DNA from: Lachnospiraceae bacterium
Lineage (GTDB): Bacteria; Bacillota; Clostridia; Lachnospirales; Lachnospiraceae
DNA length: 64,000 nucleotides
Direction: 5' to 3'
Assembly (NCBI GenBank): GCA_030527645.1
Contig: JAUNAJ010000004.1
Coordinates: forward strand, 84,908 to 148,907
The notes under the pieces are model-generated. The model saw nothing but the letters and a program-made list of their open reading frames with translations, did no database searches and was not told where the DNA came from. The position numbers and the translations under genes are program-made. Below, piece by piece: positions 1 through 8,057 of the stretch. Every line of letters begins with the position of its first letter. The stretch's first letter is position 1.

Positions 1-492
1 GCTTCTATTCCTGAAAAACACTTTACCAGAGCTGATGACATTCTCGATCTGTTCAATAAGCTGATGGAAGCAAAGTCAGAGAGTTCTGATAAGCAGAAGG
101 CTTCTGATGATATCACTTCTGCCGATGCTGACAGTTCTGAAGCAGCTCATACGAACTCCACTGACCAGGATGTCGACTCCCGGGATCGCAAATCTGTAAA
201 TCTGCTGCAGCTTTTCCATTTTTCCACACTGGATGGGGTCATTGAGGCAGCTCGCGGATTGAACCATTTCTTTAAAGAGGAGAATTCCCTGTATAAGGAT
301 CCCCTTACCGGCGATTATCTTCTTGTACTGTACCAGAACAGCTGCAGTCCGGAGGACTTTAACCGCGTTTGCAACATTCTATCCGAATACAGCCAGACCA
401 ATCGGTTTTTCCCGTCCGGTGCCGCTTTCCTGAACGAACATATGGAATGCATTATCCGCGGACATGCCCTGCAGACTCTGGAGCAGCTGTAA
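1..492 (+). CDS. mecA: Adapter protein MecA, 3' fragment
   Basis: The reading frame is open from base 1 to a TAA at 490-492, so only the C-terminal part is in the window. MecA is the adaptor that delivers substrates to the ClpC AAA+ unfoldase of the ClpCP protease. The visible part has an acidic, Ser/Asp/Glu-rich linker (roughly residues 20-60 of the fragment). The conserved C-terminal ClpC-binding domain follows, with FSTLDGVIEAARGL, LYKDPLTGDYLLVLYQ and an ending near FLNEH...GHALQTLEQL, which matches the family's C-terminus. The gene runs towards the minus-strand operon and is separated from it by a terminator hairpin. Identification rests on recalled family motifs; the N-terminal domain is outside the window. 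Confidence 0.87.
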   Translation, partial: ASIPEKHFTRADDILDLFNKLMEAKSESSDKQKASDDITSADADSSEAAHTNSTDQDVDSRDRKSVNLLQLFHFSTLDGVIEAARGLNHFFKEENSLYKDPLTGDYLLVLYQNSCSPEDFNRVCNILSEYSQTNRFFPSGAAFLNEHMECIIRGHALQTLEQL

Positions 493-567
493 GCTGAAGA
501 ACAAAGGAGTGCGGGCTCCGGAACCGGGATGTGAGTTATAAACGGAAACATGCAATTACTCAACCGA

Positions 568-609
568 AAAAAGAGCAGAACTCGTGACAACACGAATTCT
601 GCTCTTTTT
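568..609. terminator. Bidirectional intrinsic terminator between mecA and the HPr-like gene
   Basis: An inverted repeat with 13-nt arms (AAAAAGAGCAGAA and its complement) encloses a short loop with partly paired CTCGTG/CACGA. Runs of A and T flank it on both sides, so it can end mecA on the plus strand and the whiA-HPr operon on the minus strand. Confidence 0.85.
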
Positions 610-662
610 CATCTCCCTGAAATCCTGACCAGCAGCTCAATCCTGTGATGATCGGATTCTAT

Positions 663-911
663 TTATGTCAGATAGTCCTTGATGGCAGCGATTGCCTCTT
701 CCTCGTCCTGACCACTGGCAGTAACAATGATTTCCTCGCCATTATCAATTCCGAGTGCCATCATTCCCATGATGCTTTTTGCATTGATTTTTTTCTTTCC
801 GCTTATGATATAGATTTCGCTGGAAAATCGACCTGCGACCTGAACCAGCATCGCAATCGGTCTCACCTCAAGTCCACTGTCAACCTGAACGGTAATAGGC
901 TGTTCAATCAT
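663..911 (-). CDS. HPr-family protein, Crh-like (no active-site His)
   Basis: 82 aa, the length of an HPr domain. The usual phosphoryl-accepting motif GLHARP reads GLEVRP here, so position 15 is Glu, not His. The regulatory serine is kept at position 46 (AKSIMGMM). HPr His15 passes phosphate from Enzyme I to sugar permeases, and Ser46 is the target of HPr kinase in Firmicutes. A protein with Ser46 but no His15 resembles Crh, the catabolite-repression HPr of Bacillus, which carries Gln there. Its start codon overlaps the whiA stop (ATGA), matching the whiA-crh gene order of Bacillus subtilis. The protein is therefore expected to act in regulation, probably with CcpA, and not in sugar transport; that role is inferred. 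A second paralog with the same substitution lies at 38027-38281. Confidence 0.88.
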   Translation of the reverse strand: MIEQPITVQVDSGLEVRPIAMLVQVAGRFSSEIYIISGKKKINAKSIMGMMALGIDNGEEIIVTASGQDEEEAIAAIKDYLT

Positions 912-1867
912 GTCTCCTCTCCTCTCTCGTTCCGCACTTTTTCCGCAAGTTCACCGAGCTTCCTCAGCCTGTGATTTACACCGGATTTTCCCACCGGCGG
1001 CTGCAGGTACTGCCCTAATTCCTTTAAAGAAGCCTCTGGATATTGTAACCTTATTTCTGCCATTTCGTCAAGATTATCCGGTAATTGTTCCAGTCCGATG
1101 GTAGTCTGCAGATACCGGATATCCTCCAGCTGGCGCACGGCTGCGCTGACTGTCTTATTGATATTCGCCGTTTCGCAGTTCACCTTTCTATTCACACTGC
1201 CCCGCATCTCCCGGACGATCCGTACATTTTCCATCTCCAGAAGGGCACGATTCGCGCCCATACAGGCCAGAAGATCCACGATCTGGGTTCCTTCTTTCAC
1301 ATAAACAATAAAATATTTTTTTCTGGCTACCGTTTTCGCATCTGCATCAAGTGAGCGGATCAGATCCCGAATCTGTTCCGCAGTGTACAGAGAATCACAC
1401 ACAATCTCAAAGTGGTAGGAACTGTTGGGATCACTGATGGATCCTGCAGAAAGGAATGCCCCGCGAAGGAACGCTCTTCTGCAGCAGACCTGATTCAGGA
1501 TCGGACTGTGATTCAAAAGCATTTCTTCCTCAAGTTCTCCTCTCCTGTTCACCAGGCGCACTGCCTGCAGGATCGTAAGTGCCTGTCTGTGTTCTGTCAC
1601 CACCAGCGTATACAGTTCAGACTTTTTTCCTTTTTTTCTTCTGAGCTGAATCTCCACATTCGCCTGAAACAGCTGCTTCACCAGGTAAAGAAACTTCTTT
1701 GCTGTGCTGCTGCTCTCCGTGCGAAGACGGATCTGATACTGATTCTTCTCAGATATACAGATACTGCCGCACAGAAGAATGACTGCAGAAAGCTCTGCGA
1801 TCATACAGTGTCTGGCACTGCTGCGCTGCCGGCACAGCTCCTCCTTCACTTCTCCGGAAAATGACAT
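908..1867 (-). CDS. whiA: DNA-binding protein WhiA
   Basis: 319 aa, the usual length. WhiA has an N-terminal LAGLIDADG homing-endonuclease-like fold without nuclease activity (here about residues 1-190, starting MSFSGEVKEELCR). A C-terminal helix-turn-helix follows (about 225-310, with EIRLQYPEASLKELGQYL and GVNHRLRKL). In actinobacteria it is a sporulation regulator; in Firmicutes it affects cell division and chromosome segregation. It starts 11 bp after murB and its stop overlaps the HPr-like gene, so the three are probably cotranscribed. In many relatives rapZ and the yvcK-like gene sit between murB and whiA; neither is present here. Confidence 0.96.
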   Translation of the reverse strand: MSFSGEVKEELCRQRSSARHCMIAELSAVILLCGSICISEKNQYQIRLRTESSSTAKKFLYLVKQLFQANVEIQLRRKKGKKSELYTLVVTEHRQALTILQAVRLVNRRGELEEEMLLNHSPILNQVCCRRAFLRGAFLSAGSISDPNSSYHFEIVCDSLYTAEQIRDLIRSLDADAKTVARKKYFIVYVKEGTQIVDLLACMGANRALLEMENVRIVREMRGSVNRKVNCETANINKTVSAAVRQLEDIRYLQTTIGLEQLPDNLDEMAEIRLQYPEASLKELGQYLQPPVGKSGVNHRLRKLGELAEKVRNERGEET

Positions 1868-1878
1868 ACTGCAATCCT

Positions 1879-2787
1879 CTACTCACCTAAAAACAGTACT
1901 TCCGGTTCCAGTGTTACGCCGAACTGATCCTGTACCGTTTTTACTATATGCTCCATCAGGGCCTTTACGTCCGCCGCAGTTGCTCCTCCTGCATTGATCA
2001 CAAAGCCTGCATGCTTTTCGGAAACCCTTGCCCCGCCGATCTGATACCCCTTCAGTCCGGCATCCATGATCAGCTTTCCTGCAAATGTTCCCTCCGGCCG
2101 CTTGAAGGTACTCCCAGCACTTGGATATTCCAGAGGCTGTTTGGAGGTTCTGGCTTCCTTCAGTTCCTCCTGACGAAGGCGGATCGCATCCTGGTCGCCC
2201 TCCTTCAGTTCCAGCAGCAATTCCAGAACAATCAGCTGCTCCCTCTTCATCCGGCTGTCGCGATAGGAAAGCTCCATCTCCTCTCCGGCAAGAGTAAGAA
2301 GTTCACCCTGCCGGTCCATACAGAGCACCTCCAGCAGCACATCCTTCATCTCGCTGCCGTAGGCACCGGCATTCATGATAGCTCCACCGCCTGCCGTACC
2401 GGGAATACCGGAAGCAAATTCCAATCCGGTAAGACTGTTTTCCAGTGCAAAGGCGGCAAGTCCCGCCATCGTTATGCCTGCCTTGACCCGGATTCTGCAG
2501 CCCTTTTTTTTCATGGAACGATAATTCCTGCCGATTTGAAGAACCACACCTCTGTAGCCTGCATCACTGACCAGCAGATTGCTTCCGTTCCCCAGGATGA
2601 AGAAAGGTACCTGCTCTCTGTTCAGAAGCTGCAGGATCTGCTGCAGCTCCTCCTTTGTATCAGGTGTCACAAAATAATCCGCATTTCCGCCGATCCGGAA
2701 GGTTGTATGATTCTTCATCGGCTCATTGACCTTCACACGTTCTCCGCCGGTGATCCCGCACAGGGATTCATATAAATTCTCTGTCAT
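1879..2787 (-). CDS. murB: UDP-N-acetylenolpyruvoylglucosamine reductase
   Basis: 302 aa. MurB reduces UDP-GlcNAc-enolpyruvate to UDP-N-acetylmuramate with NADPH and a bound FAD, the second committed step of peptidoglycan synthesis in the cytoplasm. FAD-binding segments are visible at GNGSNLLV (66-73) and SGIPGTAGGGAIMNAGAYG (126-144). The catalytic serine lies in YPSAGSTFKRP (Ser226) and the late glutamate in LEPEV (Glu296). The length and the YPSAGS form fit the shorter type II MurB of Firmicutes. It follows the TPR protein gene by 31 bp and precedes whiA by 11 bp on the same strand. Confidence 0.97.
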   Translation of the reverse strand: MTENLYESLCGITGGERVKVNEPMKNHTTFRIGGNADYFVTPDTKEELQQILQLLNREQVPFFILGNGSNLLVSDAGYRGVVLQIGRNYRSMKKKGCRIRVKAGITMAGLAAFALENSLTGLEFASGIPGTAGGGAIMNAGAYGSEMKDVLLEVLCMDRQGELLTLAGEEMELSYRDSRMKREQLIVLELLLELKEGDQDAIRLRQEELKEARTSKQPLEYPSAGSTFKRPEGTFAGKLIMDAGLKGYQIGGARVSEKHAGFVINAGGATAADVKALMEHIVKTVQDQFGVTLEPEVLFLGE

Positions 2788-2818
2788 GCTATGGTTTACA
2801 CCTCAGTTCTTTCTTCGG

Positions 2819-4261
2819 TTATTCATCAACGATGGGATCATCGAAAGATCCGGAGTCACCGGATTCCAGCAGATCCGCGTACTGCTGTGCCACAGTAGCC
2901 CTTCTGGTTCCCGGGAAGGTCTCCGCGATTTCTTTAAAGATCTCTATAGCCTTCTCTGTCTCACCGCTCAGCCGATAGGAATGAGCCAGATAGGTCAGGA
3001 TATTATAGTCATGGGGACCAAGTTCATTTGCCTTGGCCAGAATCTCTGACGCCTGGACATATTCACCGTTATTATAGCTGGTAACCCCCTGCGCATAATA
3101 CTGCTGGAAGACCTGTTCCGCTGCAGAATTAAATATATCATTCCACAGAGTGATCGCCTCCACAGACAGCTGCGTTTTATCAATACTCATCAGAAGTGTT
3201 ACAGCACCCTCATAATTATTGTTCTGGAACTGCTGATTTGCCTTGATCAGACTTTCATACAGCTTAGAGGTATCGTCCGATTCCTCCTCCGAGGCTTTAT
3301 CAGAATCAGAGCTATCTTCCAGCTCGGCAATCTGAGACTCCAGATCATCAATCTGTCTTTCCAAAGCCGTCTGACCTGTGGAATACTCCAGAATCTTCTC
3401 ATCCGCACTTCTGTTGATCTGCCTCCGTACTGTCGGAACGGCAATTACACAGGCCAGAAGCACGCCAAGGATCAGTCCGATGACGATATTGACTGTTCCC
3501 TGAAAGGCAGAGGTTTCTCTGAAAGCCACAGGCTGGATCACAGTCTGAGCCTCTGCAGCCGCCAGTTCTCTCTCTGTAGGACCCCTGTCCTCCTCCACAG
3601 ACTGCTGCCAGGGAAATCTTCGCCGGTTATCCAGTGTGGTTACCGTACCGGTCTGCTCGTCGATCTCCTTCATAAAACGCAGTGAGGTAGAATTGGTCTT
3701 ATCAATTTTAAGTGCCTTTCGCAGCACCTTTCTGGCCTGCTTATAATCCTTCTCCTTCAGAAGAATCAGAGCCAGCAGATGATAGGCCTTGATAAACCGA
3801 CGGTTCTGCCTGAGGATCTTCTTCAGCTGAATGGCTGCCACATCCTCATTCCCTGCTCTGCAGCATTCCAGAGCAATGTTGTATTTTCTGATACTTTCAT
3901 TGATCTGATCCAGCTTCTCCGGATCCGCCTGCAGCTTTTCAATATAAACAGAGGCAATATTGCCCTCCGGCTTAATATTCTTGCTGATCACCCACTCACT
4001 GAGTGCAGCAACTGCTTCTCCGGTTTCAAAATATACCAGCCCCAGAAGATTTCTTGCATCAACATTCCGCTTATTGTATTTCAGACTCTGGCGCAGAAGG
4101 CTGATAGAGCCGGACAGATCCCTGATCTGTGCCTTATCAAGCCCCTGGTTGTAAAACTGGTTCGACAGATGGCAGGCCAGCGTCTGCAGCTTCAGATCAT
4201 TCCCGCACACAGGACAATACTGCCCCCCCGGTACGGTTGCTCCGCATTGAATACAGATCAT
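2819..4261 (-). CDS. Zinc-ribbon, single-pass membrane protein with TPR repeats
   Basis: 480 aa. It begins with a zinc ribbon made of two CxxC pairs (CIQCG at 4-8 and CPVCG at 16-20). A cytoplasmic helical region of TPR-like repeats follows (about 40-210). One transmembrane segment (about 257-280, NIVIGLILGVLLACVIAV) leads to a coiled coil (about 295-325), and the C-terminal region again has TPR character (about 330-465). The arrangement suggests a scaffold that holds partners on both membrane faces. No enzymatic motif was seen and the function is not known. Its start overlaps the stop of the preceding 57-codon gene (ATGA), which points to translational coupling downstream of folC. Confidence 0.8.
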   Translation of the reverse strand: MICIQCGATVPGGQYCPVCGNDLKLQTLACHLSNQFYNQGLDKAQIRDLSGSISLLRQSLKYNKRNVDARNLLGLVYFETGEAVAALSEWVISKNIKPEGNIASVYIEKLQADPEKLDQINESIRKYNIALECCRAGNEDVAAIQLKKILRQNRRFIKAYHLLALILLKEKDYKQARKVLRKALKIDKTNSTSLRFMKEIDEQTGTVTTLDNRRRFPWQQSVEEDRGPTERELAAAEAQTVIQPVAFRETSAFQGTVNIVIGLILGVLLACVIAVPTVRRQINRSADEKILEYSTGQTALERQIDDLESQIAELEDSSDSDKASEEESDDTSKLYESLIKANQQFQNNNYEGAVTLLMSIDKTQLSVEAITLWNDIFNSAAEQVFQQYYAQGVTSYNNGEYVQASEILAKANELGPHDYNILTYLAHSYRLSGETEKAIEIFKEIAETFPGTRRATVAQQYADLLESGDSGSFDDPIVDE

Positions 4262-4431
4262 TCGTTTTCTCCTTTAAGGAATCCGCTGTCTCTCTGCTCT
4301 GCTCTGTTCTTCTGAAGATCATTGAGTATATCAATGATATCTGTCAGATCTCTGCTGTAGATAGCACTTTCTACATCATCCACATCCAGAGCAGGCTTGA
4401 ATTTTTTCAGTTCCTCCTCATATTTCAGCAT
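4258..4431 (-). CDS. Small uncharacterised protein, 57 aa
   Basis: A 58-codon frame starts at ATG 4431-4429 with a well-placed GGAGAG ribosome-binding site about 7 nt upstream. It overlaps the end of folC by 7 nt and ends in a TGA that overlaps the ATG of the TPR protein gene. The product begins MLKYEEELKKFKPALDVDD and is hydrophilic, acidic and probably helical. No family is recognised. The RBS and the tight overlaps on both sides are the arguments for a real gene; the TPR protein is the most likely functional partner. Confidence 0.72.
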   Translation of the reverse strand: MLKYEEELKKFKPALDVDDVESAIYSRDLTDIIDILNDLQKNRAEQRDSGFLKGENE

Positions 4432-5732
4432 TCTGTCTCTCCTTTATGCTCTGCAATCCAGGCCTTCAGTTCTCCTGCAAGATACAGGGATCCCACGCAG
4501 AACAGCATTCCATCTCCCTTGAGAAAAACAGCTCTTTCAAATGCAGGACCGATCTCCGGAACGGTTTCGACCAGTTCAGCCCCTTCCTTGCGGAACAAAG
4601 CTGCAAGCTCCTCTGCCGGAACCTCCCTGTAACCGGAAATCTGTGTGACTACTACCCGGTCCGGACGGATCTTTTCCACGATTTCATGTATCATCCGGGT
4701 GTATTCCTTGTCCGATACAGCTGAAAACAGAATCGTGATCGCATGATCCTGTCGAAAATGCACCGCTGTTTTCACAAACTGCGCAACTCCGTCCTCATTG
4801 TGAGCCCCATCGATAATGACACCGTCCATAACGGTCTCCATTCGTCCGGACCAGCTTGTTTTCCGGATTCCCCGGATCAGTGCCTCATCACTGATCTTAT
4901 GGACAGCGAACAGCTTCTTCATTGTAAAGTAAGCAAGGGCTGCATTCATCATCTGATATTCTGCTACAGAGGATACCTTCAGATCTGCAGGTGCCTCTCC
5001 GGGATAATGAAACCGAAAGTCAATTCCCTCTTTCGTGCTGCGGATCAGCTCCGTATATGATTCCTTCAGGACGAAGGCAGGACTGTTTAATTCTGCAGCT
5101 CTCCTGCCGATCACCTCGGCAGCGGAGACATTTCTTCCGTCAAAAATTACAGGCACACCTGGCTTGATGATGCCTGCCTTCTCGGCGGCGATCTCCGGAA
5201 TGGTCTCTCCCAGATATTCTGTATGATCCCGGCTGATAGACACAATGATGCAGGCAAGAGGATCCCGGACTACATTGGTTGCATCCAGCCGGCCTCCCAG
5301 ACCTGTCTCAAGCACTACATAGTCCACCTGCTCCTCCTGAAAGATCACCAGACCCATCAGAAGAAGGATTTCGAAATAGGTGGGGTGACTTTCCCCCCTG
5401 TCCATCACTCTGCGGGATGCCTCCATCACCCGGTCAAAGGCAGTGCAGAAGGCCGTGTCCTCTACAGGAACTCCATTGATCATAAACCGTTCATTGGTAC
5501 GGATCAGATGAGGAGATGTGAAAAGGCCAACCTTATATCCTCCCTCTGTCAGCATGGAATTCAGATAGGCACAGACGCTTCCCTTTCCGTTTGTGCCTGC
5601 CACATGAATGATTCTGAGCCCCTGATCCGGATTCCCCAGCTCCTCCAGGATCAGCCTGGTATGATCCAGACTCGTCTTTGATGTAAACCGGGGTACATCT
5701 TCAATATATGCAACTGTTTCTTCGTAATTCAA
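4425..5732 (-). CDS. folC: Bifunctional folylpolyglutamate synthase / dihydrofolate synthase
   Basis: 435 aa. FolC joins glutamate to dihydropteroate (dihydrofolate synthase) and adds further glutamates to folates. Mur-ligase family signatures are clear: the ATP-binding HVAGTNGKGSVCAYL near residues 43-57, the SPHLIRTNERF folate loop near 74-84, the GLGGRLDATN segment near 143-152, and IIDGAHNEDG around 307-316 linking to the C-terminal domain. It follows the LTA-synthase-like gene by about 80 bp and overlaps the small downstream gene. Whether only one or both activities are present cannot be told from sequence alone. Confidence 0.95.
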   Translation of the reverse strand: MNYEETVAYIEDVPRFTSKTSLDHTRLILEELGNPDQGLRIIHVAGTNGKGSVCAYLNSMLTEGGYKVGLFTSPHLIRTNERFMINGVPVEDTAFCTAFDRVMEASRRVMDRGESHPTYFEILLLMGLVIFQEEQVDYVVLETGLGGRLDATNVVRDPLACIIVSISRDHTEYLGETIPEIAAEKAGIIKPGVPVIFDGRNVSAAEVIGRRAAELNSPAFVLKESYTELIRSTKEGIDFRFHYPGEAPADLKVSSVAEYQMMNAALAYFTMKKLFAVHKISDEALIRGIRKTSWSGRMETVMDGVIIDGAHNEDGVAQFVKTAVHFRQDHAITILFSAVSDKEYTRMIHEIVEKIRPDRVVVTQISGYREVPAEELAALFRKEGAELVETVPEIGPAFERAVFLKGDGMLFCVGSLYLAGELKAWIAEHKGETEC

Positions 5733-5812
5733 CCTAATACTCCTCTAATCATTACGGTGCACGGGTTCAAATCAAGCGTGCACAGTCTGGCACCGGACCA
5801 AATCGTCTGCCC

Positions 5813-7918
5813 TTACTCTTCCTCAGCAGATCGGTTCAGCAGTCGACTGAGAATAGATTCCTCACTGTCCGAATCCTCCTCAGTTTCCACGGAAGCATCT
5901 GTCATTTCCGTAAGCATCACCTGCTGGCTGTCCTCTCCGTTCCAGGTAAAGGTCTCTGATGTGCTCAGCACCTTCTCTGAGGAGGATGCAGACAGCTGAA
6001 CAAGTGCAGCCTCATCGCCTTCCTCCAGCTTCACACCGCTGATGATCACCGCACCTGCAAACAGAAGCCGATTCTGCTCCGGCACCTTTCCGTTTACTTC
6101 AATTGCACTGGCAGCAGTAAGATTTTCACCTTCCAGCAGCAGCATGCTCTGATCCGCCTGGGTTACTGTCTCCAGTGTAATGGGCAGGACCCCCATCTGC
6201 ATATCGGATGGCTCCAGAGCTGTTCCTCCCAGAGAATAAAGACTGCCGTACAGAAGATCATACTGCAGGACCTCCAGATCCTTCTGGTAATTCTTTGTTC
6301 CCTGCCGGTTCTGGTGGAAGTTCACCAGAGTACCCCTGTGCATGCCCAGACGATTCAGCACCTCCGCTCCCATCTGATAGGCAGACAGGTTCATGTCCTC
6401 CTTTTCCAGTCCGAAGTTGTCCCAGATCACGTAGGGTGTCTGAAAAAGGTACCGGTTAGACAGATCCCCTGTTTCCAGTCCCATGGTAGGCAGGTGATCT
6501 CCATACATCACCAGCACCACCTTTTCCGGATATTCCGCAAGAGTGTCCGTCAGCTCCTTCACAAACAGATCCATCTCATAGATCTGCTGGCAGTAATATT
6601 CCCAGGAATAGTTGTTCTTTTCCTTGTTTTCCGCACCTGTTACTGTGATCTGCGGATCCTTAATGGTCTCCTCTGTCGGATAATCTCCATGTCCCTGTAC
6701 AGAAACTGTGTATATATAATCTGCGCCCTCCGTAGAATCAAGGCAGTTCATGATTTCCCCGGTCAGGATATGATCCTTGATCCAGCCCGTCTCAGTAGTA
6801 TCCGACACATCCGTCATATACTCCTCTGAAGTGAAGGTGTCAAAGCCAAGCATGGGATAGACAGTATTTCTGCTGTAGAATGTTGCCTCATTATTATGGA
6901 TCGCATGGGTGGTATAGCCGTATTCCTTCAGATCATAGGGAATACTCTCACAGGTAGTCTCCTTCAGAATGGTCTTATAGGGATATTCTCCTGCACCGAA
7001 ATACCGGAGACTCATACCGGATATGCTTTCAAATTCCGTATTTGCCGTACCTGCGCCGACTGAGGGCACACGATAATAGCCGGAAGAATATTCCTCCATC
7101 AGCTGCCGGAAATTCGAAATCGGATCCTCAGACAGCTTCAGAAAATTCACTGTTGCGGGATCAAAGAAGGATTCCAGCTGCAGGAACACGATGTTCACAT
7201 CATTCTGAGGCTCCTCCTCCTCCACATCAGAGACAAGGGATTTCACAAATCCCTCTGTATATTTATTGGGCTGGGAAATTCCCGTATCGAACAGTGTAAC
7301 CGTAAGACAATAGGGAAATCCATAGTCCTCATAGGCAAAGGCAATATTTCCGAAATAAGTAGACAGGACACGCTTGCTGATAGCAAGGTTTGTGGCACCT
7401 GCAAGCACCGCAAAGGATCCGGCAATCAGGCCGATATCCAGAAGCAGTTTTCTCGGTCCTGTATATTTCGGTGCCTTGAACCAGATAAAGACCAGAATGA
7501 TCAGAGCCAGCACAATTCCCGCACCGGCAAGGATGACCTGATACACAGGAAGATATCCGCCAATGATCTTTTTCAGATCATCCAGCAGCTTCAGGTCCGG
7601 TCCAGTAAAGGGAGTCACCCTGTTTGCAAGAACAATTCCGTTGATTGCCCCCAGAACGCCCCACAGACCAAAGATCAGGATACGCATCAGTGACCGCCTG
7701 CGGAACAGATACACGATCGTACTGGTGGTAAAGATCAGCAGTGCATTGTACAGGAATACAAGAGGCCTTTCCGTCATAAATTCCCAGGTCTCCGGAAAGG
7801 AATGTCTGGAAGCAGCTTCAATCAGAAAATACAGCACAAGACTGCCCGCTGCATGAAGCAGCAGGGACAGTCTGTTCAGAATACGAATATATGTCTTACC
7901 GGAGTTTTTATTCTTCAT
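5813..7918 (-). CDS. LTA synthase-family membrane sulfatase with C-terminal beta-domain
   Basis: 701 aa. About five transmembrane segments occupy residues 15-190, followed by an extracellular sulfatase/phosphatase-fold domain. The LtaS-type nucleophile motif is visible as GTANTEFE (Thr near 289), and a metal-binding segment appears as MYGDHLPT near 476-483. LtaS enzymes transfer glycerol phosphate from phosphatidylglycerol to lipoteichoic acid; relatives add phosphoglycerol to other cell-surface polymers. After the catalytic domain, residues about 580-675 form a beta-rich domain (TLETVTQADQSMLLLEGENL) that looks like an IPT/TIG or Ig-like fold and is not part of standard LtaS. An acidic tail ends the protein. 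It lies 139 bp after valS and upstream of folC. Confidence 0.82.
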   Translation of the reverse strand: MKNKNSGKTYIRILNRLSLLLHAAGSLVLYFLIEAASRHSFPETWEFMTERPLVFLYNALLIFTTSTIVYLFRRRSLMRILIFGLWGVLGAINGIVLANRVTPFTGPDLKLLDDLKKIIGGYLPVYQVILAGAGIVLALIILVFIWFKAPKYTGPRKLLLDIGLIAGSFAVLAGATNLAISKRVLSTYFGNIAFAYEDYGFPYCLTVTLFDTGISQPNKYTEGFVKSLVSDVEEEEPQNDVNIVFLQLESFFDPATVNFLKLSEDPISNFRQLMEEYSSGYYRVPSVGAGTANTEFESISGMSLRYFGAGEYPYKTILKETTCESIPYDLKEYGYTTHAIHNNEATFYSRNTVYPMLGFDTFTSEEYMTDVSDTTETGWIKDHILTGEIMNCLDSTEGADYIYTVSVQGHGDYPTEETIKDPQITVTGAENKEKNNYSWEYYCQQIYEMDLFVKELTDTLAEYPEKVVLVMYGDHLPTMGLETGDLSNRYLFQTPYVIWDNFGLEKEDMNLSAYQMGAEVLNRLGMHRGTLVNFHQNRQGTKNYQKDLEVLQYDLLYGSLYSLGGTALEPSDMQMGVLPITLETVTQADQSMLLLEGENLTAASAIEVNGKVPEQNRLLFAGAVIISGVKLEEGDEAALVQLSASSSEKVLSTSETFTWNGEDSQQVMLTEMTDASVETEEDSDSEESILSRLLNRSAEEE

Positions 7919-8057
7919 ACGACGCCTCTGAAGATATCCAAAATACGAGTATTCATCAGACCCGAACCAGCACTCTGCCGCCTCGCAGCTGCCCGATTCC
8001 TACCGGTCCGAACAAATGAAAATGAACAGGTACGTTATATATTATATCGTATCAGTT

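Noticed and set aside
1948..2775. Long plus-strand open frames opposite murB, valS, metG, clpB and addB
   Set aside because: They are antisense to genes with clear conserved motifs, have no RBS or domain features, and reflect the codon bias of the real genes.
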